Origin: Streptomyces pacificus
GTDB lineage: Bacteria; Actinomycetota; Actinomycetes; Streptomycetales; Streptomycetaceae
Reading direction: 5' to 3'
Length of the DNA: 64,000 bases
NCBI RefSeq assembly: GCF_011766325.1
Contig: NZ_BLLG01000006.1
Span: 292,169 to 356,168 of the forward strand
Shown here: piece after piece, positions 15,506-23,594 of the stretch
How positions within the stretch are numbered: the stretch's first letter is position 1
How the letters are laid out: the number at the start of each line of letters is the position of its first letter
The notes under the pieces: generated by a model
The model's database searches: none
What the model saw: the letters and a program-made list of their open reading frames with translations, nothing else
What the model was told of the DNA's origin: nothing
Translations under genes and position numbers: made by a program

Positions 15506-15697
15506 CTACGGGCGGCGTCGGCACCCCTTGCAGGTGACCTCCGTCGCGTCCTGGAGCGCCGTGTCCTGCCGGTCCCCGGCGAACTTGGGGTACTGGCCAC
15601 AGGCTGTCACCCGGGGCCGCGCGCCCGGGTCTGGGATTGCGTGCACGGTCCGGCCGCCGCGGAACCGGACGCGTCGCGCGGTGTCGACGAGGATCAC
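15506..15697 (-). CDS. Small zinc-finger-like protein
   Basis: A 63-residue protein coupled to the HTH gene by a GTGA overlap. A beta-rich N-terminus (ILVDTARRVRFRGGRTVHAI) is followed by TACGQYPKF and a terminal CKGCRRR, four potential zinc ligands. Function unknown; it is likely co-regulated with the HTH gene. Confidence 0.65.
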   Translation of the reverse strand: MILVDTARRVRFRGGRTVHAIPDPGARPRVTACGQYPKFAGDRQDTALQDATEVTCKGCRRRP

Positions 15698-15996
15698 TGG
15701 TCCTTCACCTTCGGCCGGTCCTTCCCCGACCCCGTGTACCCGCGCTCGATGTCCTGCACCGTCGCCAACGCCACCCCGAGCGCGGACGCAATCTTCCGAT
15801 ACGACACCGGCGGGTCCTGCGCACGCATGTCGAGCACCACCTGCCGCCGCAACTCCCGCCACCGCTTGCCCCTCTTCGCCTGATCCGCCATCACCTCGCC
15901 GATCGCTCGGGCGCGTTCCTGCGGGTCGGTCATCGCCTCCACGGCGTCCATGGCGTCGATCACGCGCTGAGCCTCCTCGGTCACACCCGGCCTCAT
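15694..15996 (-). CDS. Small HTH DNA-binding protein, probable autorepressor
   Basis: A 100-residue protein with a predicted helical N-terminus and a C-terminal helix-turn-helix, SYRKIASALGVALATVQDIE (about residues 66-85). Directly upstream lies an 18-bp perfect palindrome overlapping promoter elements in both directions, so it probably represses itself and the divergent operon. It is separate from the Xre repressor at the right end; which, if either, controls lysogeny cannot be told. Confidence 0.7.
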   Translation of the reverse strand: MRPGVTEEAQRVIDAMDAVEAMTDPQERARAIGEVMADQAKRGKRWRELRRQVVLDMRAQDPPVSYRKIASALGVALATVQDIERGYTGSGKDRPKVKDQ

Positions 15997-16022
15997 CTCG
16001 TCTGGGCGGGCTGCTTGCCCAG

Positions 16023-16044
16023 AGTGTACGGGGCCCCGTACAGT
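16023..16044. promoter_or_regulatory. 18-bp palindromic operator between divergent promoters
   Basis: TGTACGGGGCCCCGTACA (16,025-16,042) is a perfect palindrome. Its left end overlaps a minus-strand -10 like TACACT (16,028-16,023), and its right end overlaps a plus-strand -10 like TACAGT (16,039-16,044). The minus start codon is 27 bases away. This is what a shared operator for the HTH protein would look like. Confidence 0.65.
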
Positions 16045-16142
16045 CGGGGAAGCAGCCTGTGCGGCTGATGCAGAACGGCCCCGGTCGGGCTTCCACACAC
16101 CGACCGGGGCCAGCCAACCCCTGACATCACCAGGAGCTGACC

Positions 16143-16454
16143 ATGACCGAGCGTACCGAGCCCCTCGACATGGACGCATTACTCGCCCGCATCCTCAGCG
16201 AACCCACCCGCGCCCACCAGCTGCTCCACACCCTCGCCGACACCCTCGACCAGGACCCGTTCGTCACCATGGGCCCCTGGCACCTGTGCGACGCGCTGAA
16301 CACCGCGATCACCCGCACCCTCGCGGGGTTCCCCGAGGTCGTCGTCGCCGAGGCCACGGTGCGCGTCGGTGACGCACTCCCCGCGATGCGCCCGAACGAG
16401 GCCGCCGGCGAGTACGCGCTCCGTCTCCGGGACGCGGCGAGGGGGCTGCGGTGA
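16143..16454 (+). CDS. Hypothetical protein, first gene of the divergent operon
   Basis: A 103-residue helical protein (LLARILSEPTRAHQLLHTL, then LCDALNTAITRTL) with a CAGGAG ribosome site. It is the first gene to the right of the palindromic operator. No family is recognised. Confidence 0.6.
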   Translation: MTERTEPLDMDALLARILSEPTRAHQLLHTLADTLDQDPFVTMGPWHLCDALNTAITRTLAGFPEVVVAEATVRVGDALPAMRPNEAAGEYALRLRDAARGLR

Positions 16455-16606
16455 ACAAGCCCGAGCACGACGCCCCCGAGCAGCGCACCGAGTGCACCCG
16501 GCCGCAGCCCAACCCGCTGTTCGAGGGGCCCGCGACCGTCGCCGACTGCGCCGCGGACTACGAGGCCGCCGCCGACATCCGCGCCCGCCTCGACAAGCAG
16601 TCCTGA
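16451..16606 (+). CDS. 51-residue small protein
   Basis: A short acidic protein (NPLFEGPATVADCAADYEAA) starting at GTG with a GTGA overlap to the gene before. Overlap and codon bias support coding; function unknown. Confidence 0.5.
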   Translation: MNKPEHDAPEQRTECTRPQPNPLFEGPATVADCAADYEAAADIRARLDKQS

Positions 16607-16703
16607 TCGCCAGACCGCCGGCCCGGTGGGGAGACCGCCCGTCCCCCGCGGCCCCTGCCGGGCCGGCTTCCACCCCATCCGCATGACCACCGGAAGGACC
16701 GCC

Positions 16704-16949
16704 ATGACCCAGACCGACCGCCAGACCGCCTGGCCCGAGGGCGTCACCGCCCGCTACCTCACCATCGCCGGGGCGACCGTCGACATCACCGGCGACGACT
16801 ACGGCACCCACCGGCCCAACGCCCGCTGCGGCGGCTGCCCGCAGACCTTCGCCACCCACTCCCACTGCATCACCTCTCTCGCCATGGCGCACCGGTGGGC
16901 CCAGGAGCACTCGGAGAAGTGCCGCGCCCTGCCCCGCCCCACCGCCTAA
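16704..16949 (+). CDS. Small Cys/His protein
   Basis: An 81-residue protein with CGGCPQTFATHSHC in the centre and a terminal CRALP, a possible zinc site similar to CxxC...H...C modules in actinobacterial mobile elements. GGAAGG precedes the ATG. Function unknown. Confidence 0.6.
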   Translation: MTQTDRQTAWPEGVTARYLTIAGATVDITGDDYGTHRPNARCGGCPQTFATHSHCITSLAMAHRWAQEHSEKCRALPRPTA

Positions 16950-16970
16950 CCGCCGCTAGTCCGCCAGACC

Positions 16971-17007
16971 GGCCAGGCCTGCGCCGCCCCGCGGGCCTGG
17001 CCTTCTT
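16971..17007 (+). terminator. Hairpin with TTCTT tail
   Basis: GGCCAGGCC pairs with GGCCTGGCC and is followed by TTCTT, between the small-protein genes and the membrane cassette. It may separate two transcription units or attenuate. Confidence 0.5.
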
Positions 17008-17017
17008 GGAGCGCACC

Positions 17018-18217
17018 GTGAACCCCCTGACCGCGTGGGCCACCACGAACCCCTGGCCCGCCGCAGCCGCAGCCACCCTCTCCCTCCTCGCCATCCTCGG
17101 CGCAGCATGGGCCGCGACCCGCCCCCTGCGCACCGCCGACCGCCCGCCGGCCGCCGTCATCATGGCCGCCGTCGCCGCCGCAGGGTGCACCGCGTACTCC
17201 GCAGACACCAGCTGGGCCTACGCGCGCGACCACCTCGGCATGACCAGCACGACCGAACGCGGCTTCATGTTCGCGGCCGCCGAGGTCGCCCTGTTCGCCA
17301 CGGCGCTGATGGCCCGGCAGAACCTCCGCACGGCCGGAGCACCGGGCACGCCCGGGGTGCTGGTCTGGGTCATCACCAGCGTCCAGATCATCCCCGCCTA
17401 CGCCGAGTCCGGCTTCTGGGGCGGCACCGTCCGCGCCGTCGTCGGCCCGGTCCTCGCCGCGCTGCTCTGGCACCTGGCCATGGGCATCGAGCTCCGCCAC
17501 AGCCGACCCGGGGCCGGCTCCCAGTCGATGCCCGCACTCCTCGCCCGCGAGCTCCGTGAGCGCCTGCTGTCCCGTCTGGGCCTGTCGGTCCGGGACCGTA
17601 CCGCGGAGCAGATCAGCCGGGACCGGGCCATGGCGCGCGCGGTGCGCCTGGCGTCCCGGCCGAAGCTGCGCGGCTGGGGCCGGCGGCGCCTGGCGGCCGC
17701 GGTCGCCCGCGCCCGCGTGGGCACGGACAGCGAGGCGCGGCACCGGCTGCTCCGGGACCTCGCCGCGCGCCGTACCTCCGGGGAGCTGGCGACCGTACCT
17801 CTGGCGTCCCCGTGGACGGGTACGGAGGAGGACGGCTACCTCGGTGAGCCGGATGAGCCCGAGGCCGATCCGGACGAGCCCGGCCCTGAGCCGGATGAGC
17901 CCACCTCGCCGGCCGTGGCTGAGCCTCAGGCTCAGCTGGATGGGCCACTGCCCGTCGACCCCGTTCCCGCGCTGGCATCTGCGCAGGCCACATCGTGTGA
18001 GCCCGCAGCTCAGGCCCGGGACCAGGAGCCCGCGGCTTTCGGCTTCTCAGCCCACCTGACCGCACTGTCGGCTCAGCGCGCCGAGGGCATCGCGAAGGTG
18101 GCTGAGCTCGTGGCTCAGGACCCGGGGATCACCTCGGGGCAGGTGGCTGAGCTCCTGAGCGTCAGCCCCGCCACGGCCAAGCGCTACCTCCGGGAAGCAC
18201 GGCAGGGCCGATCGTGA
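17018..18217 (+). CDS. Polytopic membrane protein with C-terminal HTH
   Basis: A 399-residue protein. About five hydrophobic segments lie in the first 160 residues, for example AAAAATLSLLAILGAAWAA, FMFAAAEVALFATALMA and VVGPVLAALLWHLAMG. A basic region and an acidic D/E/P-rich linker follow, and the C-terminus is a helix-turn-helix, ITSGQVAELLSVSPATAKRY. Membrane domain plus HTH tail recalls Spd-type spread proteins of Streptomyces plasmids and integrative elements, but I cannot confirm a family. The GTG was chosen because the membrane domain begins there. Confidence 0.65.
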   Translation: MNPLTAWATTNPWPAAAAATLSLLAILGAAWAATRPLRTADRPPAAVIMAAVAAAGCTAYSADTSWAYARDHLGMTSTTERGFMFAAAEVALFATALMARQNLRTAGAPGTPGVLVWVITSVQIIPAYAESGFWGGTVRAVVGPVLAALLWHLAMGIELRHSRPGAGSQSMPALLARELRERLLSRLGLSVRDRTAEQISRDRAMARAVRLASRPKLRGWGRRRLAAAVARARVGTDSEARHRLLRDLAARRTSGELATVPLASPWTGTEEDGYLGEPDEPEADPDEPGPEPDEPTSPAVAEPQAQLDGPLPVDPVPALASAQATSCEPAAQARDQEPAAFGFSAHLTALSAQRAEGIAKVAELVAQDPGITSGQVAELLSVSPATAKRYLREARQGRS

Positions 18218-18834
18218 CCGGCCCGGGTGCCGACGAGCGCCGTATCCGCAGCCTGCTGCGCCGCCGCGGTGTCGGCCCGGACGCCCTGCCCCCGGAGCAG
18301 CCGGAGCAGCCCGCCCGCGTGCCGATGCGTGAGCCGGACTGGCTTGACCGGCTGTACGCCGACGAGCAGCCGCAGGAGCAGCTGGTCGACGAGCCGGAGC
18401 CCCCGCAGCAGATCCCCTGGTACAGCCTCCGCAAGCACGATCAGGACAGTCAGCAGCCCGCGGGGGAGGTCCTCGAGGTGCTGGCCGCGCCCGGCGTCCA
18501 GATCACCATCGCCCCCGCCCCGGGCCCGACCGTCAGCCCGTGGCGGGCCCGGATGCGCCGCTGGGTCCTGGTGCGGGGGACCGCGGCCTGCGTCGGCTAC
18601 GTCGTCGGTATCGGCCCGGCCGTCGCCGACGCCCTCGCCGACGCGGGCCCCGGCGCGATCGGCGTGGCCGGGATGTTCTACGCCGTCGCCTGGTGGCTCG
18701 CCTCCCGCCTCACCCGGCTCGTCCCCGCCGAGGCGTCCCCGGAGGTCCACGCGGCCGCTGACTGGGTCGCGCATATCCCGGACTCCGCTGTCCTCCTCGC
18801 CCTTGCCCTGAACACCCCGAACGCCCTGATCTAG
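18214..18834 (+). CDS. Membrane protein of the cassette
   Basis: A 206-residue protein coupled to the previous gene by GTGA. The N-terminal half is charged and proline-rich; the C-terminal half has two to three hydrophobic helices (CVGYVVGIGPAVADALA, GVAGMFYAVAWWLA, SAVLLALALNTPNAL). Not recognised; probably works with its neighbours in the membrane. Confidence 0.65.
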   Translation: MTGPGADERRIRSLLRRRGVGPDALPPEQPEQPARVPMREPDWLDRLYADEQPQEQLVDEPEPPQQIPWYSLRKHDQDSQQPAGEVLEVLAAPGVQITIAPAPGPTVSPWRARMRRWVLVRGTAACVGYVVGIGPAVADALADAGPGAIGVAGMFYAVAWWLASRLTRLVPAEASPEVHAAADWVAHIPDSAVLLALALNTPNALI

Positions 18835-18846
18835 GAGCACCCGTTG

Positions 18847-19299
18847 ATGTACCTCGCAGCACCCAGCGCCGGGGGAGCCGTTTTCGGAGCCGTAGGCGCC
18901 GGCGGTATCTCTCTCGTCCTCGCCGCGCTCCTGGTCCTGGGCGTGAAGGGCAAGGGCAAGGTCAAGCTCAAGGACAACCCCGCGGTCATCTTCGCCTTCC
19001 TTGCTGGCACGGCGTTCAGCGCGGCGGGCAAGATCTGGGCCAACCCCGAGCGGCTCATCAGCCAAGGCCTCACCGGCCTCGGTGTCGGCACGGGGAGCGG
19101 CGGGGCATTCGGCGACGTCGGTGTCGGGGCAGTCTGCCTACTGCTCGTCGTGATCATCCTGTGCGCGCCTCTCTCCCCGGGCCTGTCCGCAAGCCTCGGC
19201 CTCATCTCCGCCGTCGTGTTCCCCCTCGCCGGGGACAGCACGATCTGGGCCGCGCCGGTCGAGCTGGCCATGGCAATCCTCGCGATGGTCGCGGCCTGA
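18847..19299 (+). CDS. Four-helix membrane protein
   Basis: A 150-residue hydrophobic protein with about four membrane helices (FGAVGAGGISLVLAALLVLG, AVIFAFLAGTAFSAAG, VGAVCLLLVVIILCAP, VELAMAILAMVAA) and a lysine-rich KGKGKVKLKD loop. I use the ATG rather than the adjoining TTG because AGGAG is better spaced. Such hydrophobic proteins are typical of plasmid spd clusters; no specific function is claimed. Confidence 0.65.
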   Translation: MYLAAPSAGGAVFGAVGAGGISLVLAALLVLGVKGKGKVKLKDNPAVIFAFLAGTAFSAAGKIWANPERLISQGLTGLGVGTGSGGAFGDVGVGAVCLLLVVIILCAPLSPGLSASLGLISAVVFPLAGDSTIWAAPVELAMAILAMVAA

Positions 19300-19961
19300 T
19301 GGACCGGTGGATGGCGTTCTGGCACGCAGTGTGGGTCGGCTCCAGCCTGATCTCCGGCCGGATCGGCGCCTGGCTGCGCCAGGGAGTCGGTGTGCGGCTG
19401 CTCGGCGTCGGCGTCGCCTGCGGCTTCGTGAAGGGCCTGCCCCACACCACTGAGATCGCCTACACCACGGCGGCCGGATGGCTCGTGGCGGCGGTCGTCC
19501 TCGGCCTCCGGGCGAAGGCCCCCGACGAGCCCCCGGGCGAGGCCGTGCCGGCGGCCGCCGAGGAGAGCGGTCTGGCCCCCGATGTGGTGGTCCGCGCGCT
19601 GCACCAGCTGGCCTCTCCCCACGTCCACATCTCGGCCCTCGCCGAGTACCTGAAGCGGCCCGCGGAGGAGGTCCGCACGGCCCTCCAGGAGATGGGCGTC
19701 CCGCACGGCGACGGGGTGCGGATGAAGGGGGCCGGCGTATCGACCGGGGTGAGGGCGCGCGATATCCCGCCCCTCTCCCCCGACCAGTCCCCCGCCCAGG
19801 AAGGGGTGTTGACCAGCAACAACAACAGCAACAACGGCTCGGGAGAGGGGCCCCGGAAGGGGTTCCTTGGCGACTACACGTTCTGGGTCACCGACGACCC
19901 GGACAACCCCGCCCGCGCCCACGTCCACCACGACACCCAAGCTCAGGAAGGCACGACATGA
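19299..19961 (+). CDS. Membrane-anchored protein with winged-helix-like domain
   Basis: A 220-residue protein starting one base inside the previous stop. One or two N-terminal membrane segments are followed by a winged-helix-like region (VVVRALHQLASPHVHISALA, LKRPAEEVRTALQEMGVP) and a GVSTGVRARDIPPL segment. A low-complexity SNNNSNNGSG linker precedes the tail. The layout is reminiscent of proteins from Streptomyces conjugative elements; unproven. Confidence 0.6.
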   Translation: MDRWMAFWHAVWVGSSLISGRIGAWLRQGVGVRLLGVGVACGFVKGLPHTTEIAYTTAAGWLVAAVVLGLRAKAPDEPPGEAVPAAAEESGLAPDVVVRALHQLASPHVHISALAEYLKRPAEEVRTALQEMGVPHGDGVRMKGAGVSTGVRARDIPPLSPDQSPAQEGVLTSNNNSNNGSGEGPRKGFLGDYTFWVTDDPDNPARAHVHHDTQAQEGTT

Positions 19962-20227
19962 CCCGCGCTGACAGGGCCCTGCGCTGGCTCCGTATCCACG
20001 ACCTCAGCCCCGCCGCCGACGTGGACTCGACCGCTCGCTACCTGAAGGAGAGCAGCGACGACGGGTCCACGTGGGACCTGCCGCGTGAGTCGACGGGTGT
20101 GCATCTTCGCCACGACATGACCGAGGCGCTCCTCGCAGGCCGTGCGGTCGAGCACGGGCCCAGCGTCACGATCATCCAGGGCCCCTATCCCATCGGGGGT
20201 CTGATCCGGTACACGCGCACCCACTGA
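19958..20227 (+). CDS. 89-residue hypothetical protein
   Basis: Last gene of the cassette, coupled by ATGA. The protein has a helical N-terminus and a beta-rich end (VTIIQGPYPIGGLIRYTR). Function unknown. Confidence 0.6.
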   Translation: MTRADRALRWLRIHDLSPAADVDSTARYLKESSDDGSTWDLPRESTGVHLRHDMTEALLAGRAVEHGPSVTIIQGPYPIGGLIRYTRTH

Positions 20228-20341
20228 AGCCCCCCGGGCGGCCACTACCCGCCGCCACAGAAGCCCGTACCCGGCACCCCGAAGAACCGCTGAACGAAGG
20301 GTTCCGCAGCGCCCACCACGGACGTACCGTGACTGACCGAT

Positions 20342-20414
20342 GGCAGGCCAGGAGCGGGCCAGTGCGTACCGGCTTGGTGAGCTGCGAGCCGCCAAGCCGA
20401 GGACCTGGCCTGCC
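20342..20414 (+). other. Nested hairpin element, possible structured RNA
   Basis: An outer perfect 11-bp stem (GGCAGGCCAGG with CCTGGCCTGCC) encloses an inner 8-bp stem (CGGCTTGG with CCAAGCCG). A proper terminator follows 45 bases later. The surrounding 20,228-20,554 stretch has no convincing gene. This could be a small RNA, a leader structure for the lipoprotein gene, or a protein-binding cruciform. Confidence 0.35.
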
Positions 20415-20458
20415 ATCACCGCCCTCAGTCCCTCCAGATACGCGGGCGCACCCCACGA

Positions 20459-20481
20459 GGCCCCTGCCGGGCGGGGCCTTT
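20459..20481 (+). terminator. Hairpin terminator with T tail
   Basis: GGCCCC pairs with GGGGCC across eight bases and is followed by TTT. It could end the membrane-cassette transcript or a short RNA containing the nested hairpin. Confidence 0.6.
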
Positions 20482-20554
20482 GTAATACCGGCCCGTAGCC
20501 CCACCGGCACCCGCGATGCTGACTCCTCGAACCACCACTCACCGGGGGGACACC

Positions 20555-21145
20555 ATGCGCCACACACCCGCAGCAGCAACCGCCGTACTTCTTCTCGCCG
20601 GGCTCGCAGCATGCGGCACCCGCGCTGACGGCGGGAGCACCAGCGCCAGCGCCAGCCCCGAGCCCTCCATCTCCAGCAGCACCCCAAACACCGAGCCCAC
20701 CGAGACCGCGCCTACGGTGTGGGCTATGGGCGAATCCTGGGCCTTCGAAAGTACCGGCCAAGACAACTACCAGGGCGATGTGGCAGTTCTCGACTACAAG
20801 CAAGGCATCAAGTCAGTCGTATCCGCCTCTGAGGAATCCGGTACTGAGGGATACGAATGGGCCTACATCGAGCTGAAGACGTGCAGCATCACGGGAACTT
20901 TCATCGCCGATTGGACACCGTGGAGCCTCGCCTACACAGACGGCTCCCGAGTCGACCCATCGAGCACGACGTATCGCGACTTCCCTAAGCCCGAGTACCC
21001 GGGGGAGACCACGCTCACCTCGGGTAAGTGCGTCCGGGGCAAGCTGGTCTTCGCGGTCCCCAGTGACTCTCGGCCTGACACAGTGGTCTACGCACCTTTC
21101 GGGCTCGATATCCCACAGGAGTGGACAGTTCCGACGACAGGGTGA
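20555..21145 (+). CDS. Secreted lipoprotein, DUF4352-like
   Basis: A 196-residue lipoprotein: a signal peptide ends in the lipobox LAGLAAC with the lipid cysteine at residue 20, then comes an S/T/P-rich spacer and a beta-rich domain ending KCVRGKLVFAVPSDSRPDTVVY, which resembles DUF4352-type immunoglobulin-like folds. Codon use is clearly less GC-rich than in neighbouring genes, which suggests recent acquisition. Prophage lipoproteins can block superinfection or alter the cell surface; here that is only inference. The ATG follows a GGGGGGAC sequence. Confidence 0.75.
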   Translation: MRHTPAAATAVLLLAGLAACGTRADGGSTSASASPEPSISSSTPNTEPTETAPTVWAMGESWAFESTGQDNYQGDVAVLDYKQGIKSVVSASEESGTEGYEWAYIELKTCSITGTFIADWTPWSLAYTDGSRVDPSSTTYRDFPKPEYPGETTLTSGKCVRGKLVFAVPSDSRPDTVVYAPFGLDIPQEWTVPTTG

Positions 21146-21228
21146 CCTCAGATCACCTAGTGGTTGCATCCCGGATGATCGTGCCGCATCATGGGCGGCA
21201 AGTTCGGCGTGCCCGGACACAGGCACCA

Positions 21229-21251
21229 GGCCCACCCCAGAAGTGGGCCTT
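21229..21251 (+). terminator. Hairpin between the lipoprotein genes
   Basis: GGCCCAC pairs with GTGGGCC across seven bases, followed by TT. It lies in the gap after the first lipoprotein gene and separates it from the second. Confidence 0.5.
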
Positions 21252-21326
21252 CGCCATTTCCCCCACCACACACGGCGTCAGACGCCATGATGGGCGCCTC
21301 TCAACCACGACGCCCCAGGGGGGACT

Positions 21327-21743
21327 ATGCGTACCCGCACCATCCCGGCCGCCATCCTCACCGCCGCCCTCGCCCTCACCGGCTGCAGCAGCAGCGAAGA
21401 GACCACCGACGAGCCCGGCCTGACCGCACAGAGCATGGTCGACCAGCTCAGCGACCTCTACCCGCTGCCCAACCCCCGCGACAACACCGGCTCCTGCAAC
21501 GACGGCAAGGGCCACAAAGACTCCTGCCAGCAGCTCATCACCACCGACCCCGTGTCGGTCTACGAGCTGGCCACCGCCGAGTCCGCAGCCACCTGGACGA
21601 AGAAGCTGGACGGCGTGAACGACAGCAGCGCGGTGCAGGCCGGCCGCTTCATGCTCGTCTGGAAGGCCGACTACCCCTCCGACGAGGACGCGGTCGCCGA
21701 GATGACCGCGAAGGCCCAGGACCTCGCGGCCAAGGAGAAGTAG
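21327..21743 (+). CDS. Second secreted lipoprotein
   Basis: A 138-residue lipoprotein with lipobox LALTGC (lipid cysteine at residue 20) and a short soluble domain containing a possible disulfide pair (GSCNDGKGHKDSC). Like the gene before it, its start follows a G-rich CAGGGGGGACT sequence. No family is recognised. It sits just before the terminase genes and is probably accessory cargo. Confidence 0.7.
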   Translation: MRTRTIPAAILTAALALTGCSSSEETTDEPGLTAQSMVDQLSDLYPLPNPRDNTGSCNDGKGHKDSCQQLITTDPVSVYELATAESAATWTKKLDGVNDSSAVQAGRFMLVWKADYPSDEDAVAEMTAKAQDLAAKEK

Positions 21744-21811
21744 CCCCCCGAAGACTGGGCCCGGCCGTTGTGCTCCGGCGGCCGGGCCCTCGCACGCCCG
21801 CGGAGGTGACC

Positions 21812-22291
21812 ATGGCCAGGGGCCGGCCCGTCACCGATGAGGACTATGAAGCGGTCCGCCGCATGCACGCCGAGGGCCAGGGCCGGAACGCGATCGCCCG
21901 CGCGCTGAAGCGCTCCGGCCGCACGATCAGCAAGATCGCCGATGAGCTGGACCTCACCTTCGACCGAGCCGACGAAGTCCGCGCCGCCACGGAGGTCAGG
22001 CAGGCCGACCTCGCCGCGCTCCGGGCCAAGCTCGCCCTCGACCTCACGTACGACGCGATGAAGGTCCGCGAGCAGATGTGGTCAGAGACCGTCGTCTACA
22101 ACTTCGGCGGCAAGGACAACACCTACAGCCAGCACCGCTTCGACGAGGCGCCGGCCGACGTGAAACGCAGCCTGTCCACGACCCTCGGCGTCCTGGTCGA
22201 GAAGTCGCTGAAGCTGTCCCCGCCGGAGAACGACGTCGAGGGCCTGGCCGCGGTCGACGCCTGGCTGAAGGGGATGATGGGCGGCAGCTGA
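21812..22291 (+). CDS. Terminase small subunit
   Basis: A 159-residue protein with an N-terminal helix-turn-helix (AEGQGRNAIARALKRSGRTI) and a helical oligomerisation region, directly before the large terminase. Small terminases bind the packaging site and pass DNA to the large subunit. A CGGAGGTGACC ribosome site fixes this ATG. The assignment rests on HTH plus position. Confidence 0.75.
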   Translation: MARGRPVTDEDYEAVRRMHAEGQGRNAIARALKRSGRTISKIADELDLTFDRADEVRAATEVRQADLAALRAKLALDLTYDAMKVREQMWSETVVYNFGGKDNTYSQHRFDEAPADVKRSLSTTLGVLVEKSLKLSPPENDVEGLAAVDAWLKGMMGGS

Positions 22292-22301
22292 GGGGGTCAA
22301 G

Positions 22302-23594
22302 ATGGTCTCTCCCCTCGTCGGCAAGCAGCTGCGCGCGACCCAGCTGGCGACTGCCCGCGGCAACTTGTGGGAAGGCGCCGTCCGCTCCTCCAAGACCGTC
22401 TCCTCGATCCTGGTCTGGCTGAAGTACATTCGCACCGGGCCCCCGGGCGCGCTCCTCATGGTCGGCAAGACCGAGCGGACGCTGAAGCGGAACATCCTCG
22501 ACGTGATCGTCGAGATGGTCGGCGTGAAGCGGTGCAAGTACAAGGCCGGCGCGGGCGAGGTCGTCATCTTCGGCCGGACGATCTACGTGGCTGGCGCGAA
22601 CGACGAGCGGGCCGCCGACAAGATCAAGGGCATGACCTTGGCGGGGGCGTACCTCGACGAGGTCACCACCTTCCCCGAGAGCTTCTTCTCGATGCTCGGC
22701 ACCCGCCTCTCCGTCGCGGGCGCCCAGTGGTACGGCACGACCAACCCGGAAGGCCCGAACCACTGGCTGAAGAAGAAGTTCCTTGACCGGGCCCGGCTGC
22801 ACCTGCGGCGGGACGGGACGGTCGTCGAGTCGACGGACCCGAAGGCCCTCGACCTCCACCGCTTCAGCTTCAGCCTCGACGACAACCCGTACCTGCCTGC
22901 CCAGTACGTCGCGAACCTCAAGCTCGAGTACCAGGGCCTGTTCTACAAGCGCTTCGTCCTCGGCGAGTGGTGCCTGGCCGAGGGCGTCGTCTACGACATG
23001 TTCGACGACTCCCGGCACGTCGTGGACGTCCTCCCCGAGATCCGGCACTGGATGTGCGTCGGCCTGGACTACGGCACGATCAACCCGTTCTCCGCGCTGC
23101 TGATAGGCATCGGCACGGACGAGCGGCTGTACGTGGCCAGCGAGTACCGGCACGATTCCCGGGCCGAGCGGCGGCAGCTGACCGACGCGCAGTACAGCCT
23201 CGCTGTGCGGGAGTGGCTGGGCGCATACCGGCACCGCGGGCAGCAGGGCGTCACCCCGCAATGGATCTTCGTTGACCCGTCGGCCGCCTCCTTCATGACC
23301 CAGCTCTGGTCCGACGGCGTGCAGGGTGTGGCGAAGGCGAATAACGACGTCAAGGACGGCATCCGCTCAGTGGGCGTGGCGTTCGGCGCCAATCTGTTGT
23401 CCGTCCACCGCTCCTGCGCCGGACTGCTCGCCGAGCTCCCCGCGTATGCCTGGGACCCGAAGGCGGCCGAGGCCGGCGAGGACAAGCCGCTGAAGATCGA
23501 CGACCACTCGGTGGACGCATTGAGGTACGGGCTGCACTCGACGGTGCACGACTGGCGGCACCTGGTCCGCGCGAACCTGGAGGTGGCCGCGTAG
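22302..23594 (+). CDS. Terminase large subunit, PBSX-like
   Basis: A 430-residue packaging motor. The ATPase has the deviant Walker A GAVRSSKT (residues 25-32) and Walker B GAYLDEVTTF (D119-E120), with a TTNPEGPNHW coupling motif. The C-terminal RNase H-type nuclease has the acidic triad D256 (GLDYGTINPF), D325 (VDPSAAS) and D405 (DDHSVDALRYG). It cuts concatemers and pumps DNA into the head. All key residues are present, so it should be active. Confidence 0.93.
   Translation: MVSPLVGKQLRATQLATARGNLWEGAVRSSKTVSSILVWLKYIRTGPPGALLMVGKTERTLKRNILDVIVEMVGVKRCKYKAGAGEVVIFGRTIYVAGANDERAADKIKGMTLAGAYLDEVTTFPESFFSMLGTRLSVAGAQWYGTTNPEGPNHWLKKKFLDRARLHLRRDGTVVESTDPKALDLHRFSFSLDDNPYLPAQYVANLKLEYQGLFYKRFVLGEWCLAEGVVYDMFDDSRHVVDVLPEIRHWMCVGLDYGTINPFSALLIGIGTDERLYVASEYRHDSRAERRQLTDAQYSLAVREWLGAYRHRGQQGVTPQWIFVDPSAASFMTQLWSDGVQGVAKANNDVKDGIRSVGVAFGANLLSVHRSCAGLLAELPAYAWDPKAAEAGEDKPLKIDDHSVDALRYGLHSTVHDWRHLVRANLEVAA

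Noticed and set aside
15273..16124. Plus-strand 283-codon frame across the HTH region
   Set aside because: Composition is arginine/proline-rich without domains, and it crosses a 14-bp terminator and the well-supported minus-strand HTH and zinc genes.
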